From CAYLRY01 sp964386535 (lineage in GTDB: Bacteria > Chloroflexota > Dehalococcoidia > Dehalococcoidales > UBA3254), in the NCBI GenBank assembly GCA_964386535.1, contig CAYLRY010000004.1:1-64000 (forward strand): 64,000 nt of DNA, written 5' to 3'. A model generated the notes under the pieces. That model saw only the letters and a list, made by a program, of their open reading frames with translations. It was not told the DNA's origin and did no database searches. Within the stretch, counting starts at the first letter, position 1. Each line of letters starts with the position of its first letter. A program made the position numbers and the translations under genes. This document shows, piece after piece, positions 53,283-61,647 of this stretch.

Positions 53283-53410
53283 CTATTGATCGAATGCATA
53301 AACAGGGTTGACCAGCAGGGTCATCCTTCAAACACTGCTGAAAGTATAATAGATGACCTAAGGCACCTCCTTTATGTATTACGGTTTACGCCTGTGAGCA
53401 TTTACATCAA

Positions 53411-53845
53411 TTACGGATTGGTTTTATTGCTCTTATAACTGGACGCCATGAGCAGGTGTCCGAAGTAAAAAGGCCGGTCTACTTTCCTGACGTACATCGG
53501 GCAATGCTGGACTCCGGCAGGCAGGCAGACAATAGCAGAAGTGGTTATAATCTGCTTCTCCCAGTCTTCTCCCAGGGCAAGCTCTACTTCCCCTCCCAGG
53601 TCAGAGGTGTGTTCGGGGTCAGTGGAGATGAAAAACAGCAGTTCATCGCAATCGTGTTTATGCGGCGGGTCAGCCAGGACATGCGGCGCTAAAACACCCA
53701 CAAAATTGAAATTGCATTCCAGCTTCTGGAAACCTGACATTAATTCTTCGCTGAGGCCAAAGGTCTGTACCTGGGTGGGTTTTTTAGGCGGTATGGTACT
53801 TTTGGGTTCTTTCAGGACATATTTCCCGTATTTATTATCAGCCAT
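53411..53845 (-). CDS. Cupin-like protein, copy 2
   Basis: 144 residues. Begins with NKYGKYVLKEP; cupin metal motif PPHKHDCDELLFFIST and second motif VCLPAGVQHCPMYV. AAGGAG precedes the ATG. Paralogue of the copies at 45.7 and 53.9 kb and followed by one on the same strand (111 bp apart). Metal-dependent isomerase or binding function possible. Confidence 0.78.
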   Translation of the reverse strand: MADNKYGKYVLKEPKSTIPPKKPTQVQTFGLSEELMSGFQKLECNFNFVGVLAPHVLADPPHKHDCDELLFFISTDPEHTSDLGGEVELALGEDWEKQIITTSAIVCLPAGVQHCPMYVRKVDRPFYFGHLLMASSYKSNKTNP

Positions 53846-53956
53846 ATCTTAAATTCTCCTTATTAACAGTTTGATATCTCATCACTCAAAATACCGGCTA
53901 CCAGTCACTCGCGGCTTGATTCCGGACATAGTCAGGAAAGGCCCTTAATTACTGGC

Positions 53957-54379
53957 CTAAACTGCCGGTATTTTAATATATTCAGGGGCAGTATAAATAT
54001 GGCAGAACAGGATGGTTTTACTGATTTTGGTGAAGTTGATCGGGCCGTGGACGAGTCCCTTCGGGATGCAGACCACTGTGGGGCTGGTGATGACCTGTTT
54101 TTCACCTTCCTGTCCCAGTGAAACCTCCACTTCAGCGCCGAAATCCAGCGCATTGGTAGGATCGCGTGAAAAGAAGCACAGAAACTCATCAAAGTCGTGT
54201 GAATGCGGCTGTTCTTCCCAGAGGACCGGCTGTGAAATGAAATTCCATTTCAGGCGGTGTTTTATTCCTGACCAGTCCTTCGATCCTTCCAGGGTTACGG
54301 TTGTTACGGCAGAATTTTTTGCGCGTTCGTCTTCTCTGATTTTTCTGAGGATATATTTGCCGTGTTTAGTCTCTACCAT
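53957..54379 (-). CDS. Cupin-like protein, copy 3
   Basis: 140 residues. Starts ETKHGKYILRKI; metal motif QPHSHDFDEFLCFFSRDP and second motif VCIPKGLVHGPINF. AGGAGG precedes the ATG. Closest in motif spelling to the copy at 45.7 kb, suggesting duplication and dispersal within this region. Probably transcribed with copy 2. Confidence 0.78.
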   Translation of the reverse strand: MVETKHGKYILRKIREDERAKNSAVTTVTLEGSKDWSGIKHRLKWNFISQPVLWEEQPHSHDFDEFLCFFSRDPTNALDFGAEVEVSLGQEGEKQVITSPTVVCIPKGLVHGPINFTKISKTILFCHIYTAPEYIKIPAV

Positions 54380-54730
54380 AATCTGCTTTCCTCCTCTGGT
54401 TGTATTTATTTTTACTGGTTTTTATTAAAATTTATTCAAAATAACCCCCTAAAAAGGTAAATCCGGATGATTCCAATATAATCCAGTTGATGAAATGAAT
54501 GACCCTTGACTTAAGGCAGAATTGTCCCCATATCCTGAGGTATATGCATTACTTTTTAAGCCTGGTTAAAAAATAAAAAGGTTCCTTTTAGCTTACTGCG
54601 ATGTTCGTTAAAGGTGATTATAGTCTTTTCAGGCGATGAGGGCAATATGCTGGTTTTGAAATTAAAGCTTATGGTCCGTAAATAAGGTTATATACGGCAG
54701 GATCGCCGGCGGCCGTTTTTAATTTTCAGG
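54380..54730. other. Noncoding interval ahead of an orphan plus-strand terminator
   Basis: Only very short frames are present (for example 25 codons from 54498). There is no supported gene on either strand, yet a strong terminator for plus-strand transcription follows at 54731-54774. A small RNA is possible. Confidence 0.35.
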
Positions 54731-54774
54731 GCGCCCCTGCGCAGGCGGGGAATTCCCGTGCAGGGGCGCTTTTT
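54731..54774 (+). terminator. Strong intrinsic terminator, plus strand
   Basis: GCGCCCCTGC (54731-54740) pairs perfectly with GCAGGGGCGC (54760-54769), with an inner CGGG/CCCG stem, followed by TTTTT (54770-54774). The T-run is on the plus strand, where no gene precedes it. Confidence 0.75.
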
Positions 54775-54808
54775 ATAAGTGCCAGCGGACGGCTGGTCCG
54801 GAGGATGG

Positions 54809-55351
54809 TTACTTGAATTTATCATGCATTCGCTGCATCCACGGTGGGATCCTTATTTCCTCAGACTTAATATCTTCAGAGTAGAAAGGTTTGATATCCA
54901 GAACCGGGCTGCCATCCAGGGCATCCAGACCGGTTACCCTGAGGATATTGCCCTGCCGTCCCAGCAGTTTTACCACAGTGATGAGAATGCTATTGGGACG
55001 CGCCGGGCTGTGAGTGGCAAAAACGCCTACCAGAGGGAAATCCTGGCTGCCCAGTGGATGGACCTTTTTCACCAGCCTGTTTTTCTCCGGAATAAGATGA
55101 GCCCAGTAAAGCACCGTTAAATGAGAAAATTCATCAATTCCGTCCAGAGTATCTTCTAATTCACTATTAATGATAATTTCCGAAACAGTCTCACTCTGGG
55201 CTTTCATGGTGGCAGCGGTAGCCCGCCAGTCACGGGCATTGAATCCGCCTTCCCAGTTGGCCTGGCGGGACTGGTTTTTTACAATTCCAACCGGCTTTAA
55301 CTGAATGACTCCGGTATTATCTCCTGCTCTGCTATTGTCCAATAATTCCAC
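54809..55351 (-). CDS. trmO: TrmO/TsaA-like tRNA N6-methyltransferase family protein
   Basis: 180 residues. IQLKPVGIVKNQSRQANWEG, the acidic DEFSHLTVLYW and GVFATHSPARPNSILITVVK are the TrmO (UPF0066) beta-barrel signatures that bind SAM. In E. coli TrmO methylates t6A37 of tRNA-Thr; free-standing members in anaerobes frequently neighbour FmdE and metal-handling genes, as here. It is the last gene of the minus-strand run that starts with FmdE. Confidence 0.85.
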   Translation of the reverse strand: MELLDNSRAGDNTGVIQLKPVGIVKNQSRQANWEGGFNARDWRATAATMKAQSETVSEIIINSELEDTLDGIDEFSHLTVLYWAHLIPEKNRLVKKVHPLGSQDFPLVGVFATHSPARPNSILITVVKLLGRQGNILRVTGLDALDGSPVLDIKPFYSEDIKSEEIRIPPWMQRMHDKFK

Positions 55352-55427
55352 GGGTTCTTCCTCCTGTTTGTGGAGTATCTCACTAAAAAGGCCTTGGGTT
55401 TATCCGGGCTGCCCCCTGCATACTGCC

Positions 55428-56591
55428 TTATTTAAAGCTTAATTGCTGAAAGCCGCCGTAGTATTCTTCAGCAACTCCGGCATAAAGGTCTTTCCCCAGC
55501 AGCTCTCTGAATATGGCATTGGATTTGGCCACGATATCCACATCGCTGAACTTTTCAGGATATACTATGGTCCCTATGTAGTATGCATCACACAGGGCAA
55601 TATCAATGTTGGTTGAATAATAATTATATGGAAGCTGCATATACAATTTCCCGTTTTTAAAAGCGGAAAGCCCCTGGTAAAACTGCGGATTGGACTTATA
55701 ATCCTCCTGTACATTGGCCAGACCGCCGGCGTCAATAAAGATAATTTCAGGGTCCATTTCGAGCAGCTTTTCTTTATCCAGCATGACGTATTTGTTGATC
55801 CCAGCTTCATCTACCACATTGATGACATTGACTGCGGTAAAAAGGGCATAATTGCCGCTGGTGCTCTCAATGCCGTGCGTACCCCGTGAGGATTGCGCGC
55901 CGAGATATACCCTTGGTTTTTTATCAGCCGGAATATCCTTTGTTCTGGTGTTTAAATCATTTTTGCACTCAGAAAAATAATGTATAAGTTCCGCTGCCCG
56001 CTTTTCCCTTCCCGTAATCTTGCCGATTATCTCCAGAGATTTGTCCAGTTCAGGATCAAAGACAGCAGTAACCCCGTAAGAGAGGGCCACTACAGGAACA
56101 TGGGTCTTATTTTGGAGTTCGTCTATGGAAGCCACATCCGAATTGTATAAAGTAAAGATAACATCAGGATTAACCTCCAGGATTTTTTCAGGGTCAGGTG
56201 CATTTCCCGGACCGCCTGGCCCGATTACAGGCAATTTCAATAGTCCTTCGTTGGCCCGTGCATATGGCCTGCCGGTGACTCCCGAGGTGACTTCCATCTG
56301 TTCCACCCCTACTATTTTGGTCACATCTCCCACATAACAATATAATCTTAAACAACCAGGGCCTACAGCCACAAATTTTTGTGCATTGACAGGAACGGTT
56401 ACCGTCCTCTTCAGGCTGTCCGTGATGGTCATGTGGGTAGCGGCAGCAGTTGTAGAAGTACTCACAGCCGCATTGCTCGCAGCAGGATTGCTCTTCGTAG
56501 CGCTGGTAGTGACCTCTCCTGAGCTACAGGCGCTCAGCAGAACAATGGTCACAATAAACCAGACCCATAGTATCCAGCTCCATTTTTTCAT
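55428..56591 (-). CDS. Fec/Btu-type ABC substrate-binding lipoprotein
   Basis: 387 residues. Signal peptide with lipobox LLSACSSG, a Ser/Thr/Ala-rich linker, then a class III binding-protein fold (MTITDSLKRTVTVPVNAQK, VGPGGPGNAPDPEKILEVNP, VIFTLYNS). Such proteins bind iron chelates, cobalamin or, in the MolA-type branch, molybdate/tungstate. AAAGGAGA precedes the ATG. It lies 19 bp downstream of the ATPase in the same operon. Confidence 0.9.
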   Translation of the reverse strand: MKKWSWILWVWFIVTIVLLSACSSGEVTTSATKSNPAASNAAVSTSTTAAATHMTITDSLKRTVTVPVNAQKFVAVGPGCLRLYCYVGDVTKIVGVEQMEVTSGVTGRPYARANEGLLKLPVIGPGGPGNAPDPEKILEVNPDVIFTLYNSDVASIDELQNKTHVPVVALSYGVTAVFDPELDKSLEIIGKITGREKRAAELIHYFSECKNDLNTRTKDIPADKKPRVYLGAQSSRGTHGIESTSGNYALFTAVNVINVVDEAGINKYVMLDKEKLLEMDPEIIFIDAGGLANVQEDYKSNPQFYQGLSAFKNGKLYMQLPYNYYSTNIDIALCDAYYIGTIVYPEKFSDVDIVAKSNAIFRELLGKDLYAGVAEEYYGGFQQLSFK

Positions 56592-56610
56592 TTCTTCTAT
56601 CTCCTTTTAA

Positions 56611-57363
56611 CTAAACCGGTATAACTACCGGTATGTCCCGGTGAAATTCGATATCCACCGGAACCCCATATACGGCCAGAATATTTTCTCGTGTAATAAC
56701 ACTTATATCTCCTGCATCAAATATTTTGCCCCCTTTCATAAATACAAATTTGTCCGCAAAGCGAAAAGCCATATTCAGATCATGCATGGTAACAATAGCT
56801 GAAATTTGCCGCTCCCTGACTATGTTTTTTATAATACCGGTTACCTCCAACTGGTTTTTCAGGTCCAGGTTACTGGTAGGTTCATCAAACATCAAAACGT
56901 CAGACTCCTGCGCTAGCGCTCTGGCAATAGCCACTTTCTGCGCCTCTCCTCCACTCAGTTCATCCACGCGGCGCAGGGCAAATTCCTCCAGGCCCAGAGA
57001 TTTCATAACCCGCTGTACAATCTCCATGTCCTGCCTGGAAATGTCCCACTTAATATAGGGTTTCCTGCCCAGTAAAACGGCGTCAAACACCGAACTTGAG
57101 GAGAAATTATTTCGCTGGGATACGTAGCCGATACGTTTGGCCACATCATTCCGGCTCAGGCTTTTGATATCTTCTCCCATCACAATGACTTTCCCACTCT
57201 GCTGCCGGAGAATCCGGTTAATGCATTTCAACAGAGTTGATTTTCCGACGCCGTTGGTTCCCAGAATGGAAAGACACTCCCCTTTGTTCAGAGACAAAGA
57301 AATGTCATTTAAGACTTTGCGGCTGGGATAATGAAATGATAAATCTTCCACAACTAAATTCAT
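56611..57363 (-). CDS. Fec/Btu-type ABC transporter ATPase
   Basis: 250 residues. Walker A GTNGVGKSTLL, Q-loop YVSQRNN, signature ELSGGEAQKVAIARALAQES, Walker B VLMFDEPTSNLDL and H-loop TMHD are complete. The 5' end overlaps the permease stop by 4 bp, indicating coupled translation. Cytoplasmic ATPase of the importer. Confidence 0.94.
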   Translation of the reverse strand: MNLVVEDLSFHYPSRKVLNDISLSLNKGECLSILGTNGVGKSTLLKCINRILRQQSGKVIVMGEDIKSLSRNDVAKRIGYVSQRNNFSSSSVFDAVLLGRKPYIKWDISRQDMEIVQRVMKSLGLEEFALRRVDELSGGEAQKVAIARALAQESDVLMFDEPTSNLDLKNQLEVTGIIKNIVRERQISAIVTMHDLNMAFRFADKFVFMKGGKIFDAGDISVITRENILAVYGVPVDIEFHRDIPVVIPV

Positions 57364-58514
57364 CTTTGACTGCCCTCCTTCATCCCTTTCATAAGAAGGT
57401 ATATAAAAAGCGGGGCTCCCAGAATCGAGGTTAAGGCGCCGACCGGTAAAACCACCGGCTTAATGATGGTCCTGGCCAGGGTATCGGAAATCAGTAATAA
57501 AACAGCCCCCGCCAGAACAGAGGCTGGAATTAGAAATCTATGGTCAGTGCCGATAATGCGTCTCACTATATGAGGGCCTATCAGTCCGATAAAACCGATC
57601 ATGCCCACAAATGAAACGGTCACGGATGTAATAAGAGAAGAGATGAGCATGCCCAGGAACCGGGTAAGTTCAGTGCGGACGCCCAGGCTTTTTGCCGTTT
57701 CTTCCCCGTTATCCATGGCATTATAATCCCATCTCTTGTAGACAAAATAGGCCATAGCCAGTATTACCACTGTGATGACGATAAAGGCTTCATGCCAGCT
57801 AATTCTCCCCAGATCTCCGAAAGTCCAGAAAATGGCGGCTGCTATTTTTACATCCGGTGCAAAGTATTGAATAAGCGTGGTTCCCGCTGTAAACAATGAT
57901 CCGAGCGCTACGCCGGCCAGTACGATGGCTTCAGGAGAAAAGCCTCGTATTTTACCCAGGGACAGAATAATCATGGCCGCGCTCATAGAGCAAACAAAAG
58001 CGCAGATGGTCACCAGGTAAGGGTTATTAATACCTACCGCATCTCCTGCTGTATTCATGATGGTTCCCGCTCCCAGGACAATAATAGCCAGGTTGGCGCC
58101 GAAGGCTGCCCCGGCGGACACTCCGAGGGTATCCGGAGAAGCCAGAGGATTCTTGAGATTATTCTGCATCACACAACCGGCCACAGAAAGACCGGCGCCT
58201 GCCACAATGGCTGCAACTATCCTGGGCATGCGGATTGACCATATCACCAGGGAAGCTTTTTCATTGCCCAATCCAAAAAAGGTTTTAATAATCTCCCCGG
58301 TATCAATAGAAGCAGAGCCTGCATTCACAGAAATTACTGCCATTACAAAAACAGCCAGCATTAAAAATAATAAAATCAACCATTTCCGTTTAATGTACCG
58401 GGTATAATATTCCAGCCTATCACCGTGCTCCATTAATTCTTGCTTTTTGTTTTTCACGATCAATCCAGTTTTTAAAATATGAAGGTTTTTAGGGTTGTTT
58501 TTCCACCGGGCCAT
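57360..58514 (-). CDS. FecCD-type ABC transporter permease
   Basis: 384 residues with about ten membrane segments. RMPRIVAAIVAGAGLSVAGC, QNNLKNPLASPDTLGVSAGA and GFIGLIGPHIVRRIIGTDHR are diagnostic for the BtuC/FecCD family. The first 27 residues precede the domain; starts at 58457 (GTG) or 58433 (ATG) would avoid the 26-bp overlap with the flavodoxin gene. The imported compound is uncertain; context with FmdE suggests molybdate/tungstate or another metal. Confidence 0.92.
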   Translation of the reverse strand: MARWKNNPKNLHILKTGLIVKNKKQELMEHGDRLEYYTRYIKRKWLILLFLMLAVFVMAVISVNAGSASIDTGEIIKTFFGLGNEKASLVIWSIRMPRIVAAIVAGAGLSVAGCVMQNNLKNPLASPDTLGVSAGAAFGANLAIIVLGAGTIMNTAGDAVGINNPYLVTICAFVCSMSAAMIILSLGKIRGFSPEAIVLAGVALGSLFTAGTTLIQYFAPDVKIAAAIFWTFGDLGRISWHEAFIVITVVILAMAYFVYKRWDYNAMDNGEETAKSLGVRTELTRFLGMLISSLITSVTVSFVGMIGFIGLIGPHIVRRIIGTDHRFLIPASVLAGAVLLLISDTLARTIIKPVVLPVGALTSILGAPLFIYLLMKGMKEGSQR

Positions 58515-59007
58515 TTTCGAATATTTCCAGGGATTTTTCAGCGATCCGTTTTCCGAAAGTGACGAACAGGTCTTTCTTTTCCTCCAGTTCCCCTCGCAGA
58601 GCTACAGGGCCCAGGTGAATAAAGGGGTTCCCGCAGCCGGCGCCTGAAGAATAAGCCAGCATACCTTTTACCAGAATATGGTTGATTATCCCCAGCAGAG
58701 CCAGGTCCGCACCGCCATGCAAACAATTGGCCGTTGCAAAAGCCGCTCCCAGTTTGCCGGGTAACTGGCAGTTCCATTCCGTATCAAACCATTTTTTCAT
58801 TTGCCAGCTTATATTGGCCACATAGGTAGGTGTGCCGAAAACAATTGCGCGGCTGGCCTTAATAAACCCTGTATCCAGGGTTTCTTCTTTAATCAGATTC
58901 ATCAGTTTTACCTCTACCCTGCCGGTTGAGCTAAGGCCTTCTTTGATATATCCTGCGACTTTTTCTGTATTTCCGGTCACACTGACATATAAAACAGTTA
59001 TTTTCAC
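58489..59007 (-). CDS. Flavodoxin-like protein
   Basis: About 172 residues from a GTG at 59007, with GGAAGGAGA just before. KITVLYVSVTGNTEKVAGYI is the FMN-binding loop of flavodoxins, and VFGTPTYVANISWQMKKWFD the second FMN contact. It sits between the methyltransferase and the permease, in one direction. A redox role during metal release or uptake can be imagined, but is not shown. Confidence 0.88.
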   Translation of the reverse strand: MKITVLYVSVTGNTEKVAGYIKEGLSSTGRVEVKLMNLIKEETLDTGFIKASRAIVFGTPTYVANISWQMKKWFDTEWNCQLPGKLGAAFATANCLHGGADLALLGIINHILVKGMLAYSSGAGCGNPFIHLGPVALRGELEEKKDLFVTFGKRIAEKSLEIFENGPVEKQP

Positions 59008-59119
59008 GCGCTGTCTCCTTCCCTTTCCCTTTGTAATCAAGTAATTCAGGGCCATGATAGTGATTTGCGGTATATCCTCAGAGGGACTTTTCTTGGTTAC
59101 AGCCGGATTTCCCCGCTTA

Positions 59120-59974
59120 TCAGGAGGGTTTCCAACTGACGATAGCCATCCTGCGAGGTTTTACTTTAACCTCCGGCTGCCTTTTTTGCTCTGCTGTCCT
59201 TTGCTCAATAAGCTGCATTAACTTGCGGTCCTTTTCTCCCCCGGGTTCGATAAAAAGCTGCTGGCGCAGGAATGAAGGCATCAGCCCCCTGTCCTGCGGA
59301 CCCTGTGAATCCATCTCAGTTAGCTGCACCTCACAAAGACGTCCACGGGCAATTTGCAGCACCAGAAACTCGCGCAAAGCCGGCAGAGGAACTCGCTTTT
59401 CTCCATGAATCAAAGGCCAGGCAAATTCAGCCGGGGCGGTAGGAGCGCCGTCAAGAAGTACTGCCACGCAGAGGCGAGTGGCTGCTTGTTCCATGGCATC
59501 CAGAAACGGGCCGATTTCTTCAATGTCATAGCCAACGTGAGAAATCAAAGCCACGTCTGCCTGTATAGGCTGAGGTACCGGCCAGCGACCTTCAATCACC
59601 CTGATATTATTAATATTGTGTTCGGACATACTCTGGCGTAAATTCTCCAGCATAGCACGGGAAGGGTCCAGGGCAATGACCTCACGGGCATGCAGCGCCA
59701 GGGGTAAAGCATTTCGGCCGGCCCCGGCGCCTATATCCAGCCAGGTATCTCCCGGTTTAACCAAGGAGCACAGCATATTTAGAGCTGTATCGTCTTTACG
59801 CCGCGGATCTGATTTGAACATATGCGCCGTGGGCGCATAAAAATCTGGGCGCTCCGGAGCCTCGCGAAAACGCTCAGCCTGCTCCCGGTTTCCCCTTACC
59901 AGGCTGGCCCATTCTGCCAGAGCCTGCTCTTTGGAGGGATGAAGTACCTTGTTCAAATATAAATTTTGTGACAA
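59120..59974 (-). CDS. Class I SAM-dependent methyltransferase
   Basis: 284 residues. Motif I DTWLDIGAGAGRNALPLALH, motif II VIALDPSRAMLENL and the post-motif DVALISHVGYDIEEIG give a class I fold. The likely start is a TTG after GGAGA. It carries an N-terminal helical extension of about 80 residues. The operon also has FmdE, flavodoxin and the ABC importer; the substrate is unknown. Confidence 0.88.
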   Translation of the reverse strand: MSQNLYLNKVLHPSKEQALAEWASLVRGNREQAERFREAPERPDFYAPTAHMFKSDPRRKDDTALNMLCSLVKPGDTWLDIGAGAGRNALPLALHAREVIALDPSRAMLENLRQSMSEHNINNIRVIEGRWPVPQPIQADVALISHVGYDIEEIGPFLDAMEQAATRLCVAVLLDGAPTAPAEFAWPLIHGEKRVPLPALREFLVLQIARGRLCEVQLTEMDSQGPQDRGLMPSFLRQQLFIEPGGEKDRKLMQLIEQRTAEQKRQPEVKVKPRRMAIVSWKPS

Positions 59975-60078
59975 ATTTTTTCTCCTGTACCTTAGTTAAA
60001 ACCAACTTATGATAATAGTTTTACCAAATCCTTTACCTTTTAAAACGCCGGACAAGCCGAAAACCGGAAAGCAGTTAT

Positions 60079-60777
60079 CTACCTGCTGACAAGCGAAAGG
60101 CCGTTCCCCGCAAACTGGTAGTACGGCTGACCCGAGCAGAAAAGACAAACCGGCTGCCCGTCCTTTAACCTCGCCCGCCACTCCGTGACGCTTTCTCCAC
60201 ATTCGGAGCATTTGATACTGGCAGAAACACGGGTATATACCGGTATATCTGTCGTTATACGTGTGATGCTGAAAAGCTCTTCGTCAGGTATGTCCAGCAT
60301 CTTGAAGGCGATTTCTATCCAGAGCTTCTTCAGCGCGGCTGCTTCCGCCTGAGTGCCCTGCCCTCCCTGGACTTTTCGGAATAAGGCAGCAGCTTCAGGG
60401 AATCTTTCCAGCGGCGAGGTTCCTCCGGGTTTACCAGCCACCCTCACTGCCTCGCCCGTCCGCTTCGCCAGTGAAACTGCCATCTTTCCAAAGTCCCGGT
60501 AAATAAGCGCATTATTACCCAGTGAGCAACCGGTGACCATTTGAACGCCATCGGCAAAACAAGTATTGGTTTCCACAATAGCCATTAAATCTTCCTTACC
60601 GGACGCGCCTGATTGCCACTCTCTAACAGCACGGGCAGCGGCTTTTACCCCTAAGGCTGAACCCGGGCAATAGTGACCATGAATCAAACCGGTAAGACGC
60701 AGCAATTTACTGAGATCGCCGCCCGTAACGGCATCCTCGATTTCCTGTCTGGGGTGTTCTAGGTCTTTGACATCCAT
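60079..60777 (-). CDS. FmdE-like protein with zinc ribbon
   Basis: About 232 residues from ATG at 60777, with GGAGGGG before it; upstream in-frame codons are unlikely to be used because they would include the promoter. The FmdE domain has TGLIHGHYCPGSALGVKAAA, ETNTCFADGVQMVTGCSLGN and FGKMAVSLAKRTGEAV, and the C-terminus has a zinc ribbon with CSECGES and CLFCSGQPYYQ. FmdE is associated with molybdenum/tungsten formylmethanofuran dehydrogenase and with formate dehydrogenase loci; its biochemical role is unsettled. First gene of the run, with its own promoter and operator. Confidence 0.9.
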   Translation of the reverse strand: MDVKDLEHPRQEIEDAVTGGDLSKLLRLTGLIHGHYCPGSALGVKAAARAVREWQSGASGKEDLMAIVETNTCFADGVQMVTGCSLGNNALIYRDFGKMAVSLAKRTGEAVRVAGKPGGTSPLERFPEAAALFRKVQGGQGTQAEAAALKKLWIEIAFKMLDIPDEELFSITRITTDIPVYTRVSASIKCSECGESVTEWRARLKDGQPVCLFCSGQPYYQFAGNGLSLVSR

Positions 60778-60809
60778 AATCCCCTCCATAAGCATAATAC
60801 AACAAGTGG

Positions 60810-60857
60810 TTATTGCATCTTGTCGCAATAATATCCTACGACTATCGTCTTTGTCAA
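60810..60857 (-). promoter_or_regulatory. FmdE operon promoter and overlapping operator
   Basis: On the minus strand a perfect TTGACA (60857-60852) is followed after 18 bp by TATTAT. An inverted repeat TTATTGC (60810-60816), 8-bp spacer, GCAATAA (60825-60831) overlaps the -10 box and the expected start of transcription, as a repressor site would. Confidence 0.6.
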
Positions 60858-61158
60858 CAGTGGGGTAGTTGTCACAATCATCTGGGCGGTAACGGTCATG
60901 ATTGTTGAAGGGATGTGGTTGGTTGACCATACCATAGCTTAAGTAACTGAAGAGGGGAAATTATCAGCGACCCTGAAAGTATCCTGAGAAAAACCCTGAA
61001 AAAAAGACGCTTAATCCGTTGGCGTTCCGGCTCTATATAATAAAAAATTCTCGCTCCAAACGTCTACCAGGACAAAAAAAATAAAAAACTTCTTTAACGT
61101 CCTCAAGGTTTACGCTTGGAGCGTTTTGATATCACTGCTTTGATGGGCCGGTGGTCAG
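60858..61158. other. Interval with a long-range inverted repeat
   Basis: CGCTCCAA (61052-61059) and TTGGAGCG (61116-61123) can pair, and inside them AGGAC/GTCCT form a second short helix around an A-rich loop. TTTT follows on the plus strand. This could be a structured RNA or a terminator for a short transcript. Nothing else seen. Confidence 0.4.
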
Positions 61159-61359
61159 CTATGCCCCGGGTGGAACTGCAAAATCCGAGCAAAGATTTCC
61201 AGCCTGGATCCAGCAATTATCAGGCGTCTCCCTGATTATTACCTGTACGGCATCCGCCTTATACCCGATTTTCACAAAGGCATTGGTGAGATCCTTGCCC
61301 AGTTGCCTTTTCTGATCCAGGGTAATTCCTTCCTGCATTTCTACAATTAATACCGGCAT
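61159..61359 (-). CDS. 4-oxalocrotonate tautomerase-like protein
   Basis: 66 residues, starting MPVLIVEMQEGITLDQKRQL; Pro after the initiator Met is the catalytic base of tautomerases, and the short length and VQVIIRETP segment fit the family. An AGGAGG precedes the ATG. A small-molecule keto-enol tautomerase, with substrate unknown. It stands alone. Confidence 0.8.
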   Translation of the reverse strand: MPVLIVEMQEGITLDQKRQLGKDLTNAFVKIGYKADAVQVIIRETPDNCWIQAGNLCSDFAVPPGA

Positions 61360-61647
61360 ATATCCTCCTGAAACTTATTTTATATCTTCATTCTAAATTA
61401 AACTGCGGGATATTTCTAAGACCGTGAGTGGATTTTTAACTATCCCGGACCTTATGGCTTGTCGGCGCTTTCCGGGGTATGCTATGATAATGCCATCCTG
61501 GTTCTGATGAAAAAAAAGGGAATGATGGAAGCTTAAAGTTAATATCCTTTCTGCAAAATTTTAATTTTAGTCCCTCTCATTCTCTCTCTGTACAAGCAAA
61601 CCCTGTTTCACTATGAAAAAGGGAGAGATTAAGCTGGTAGAAAGATA

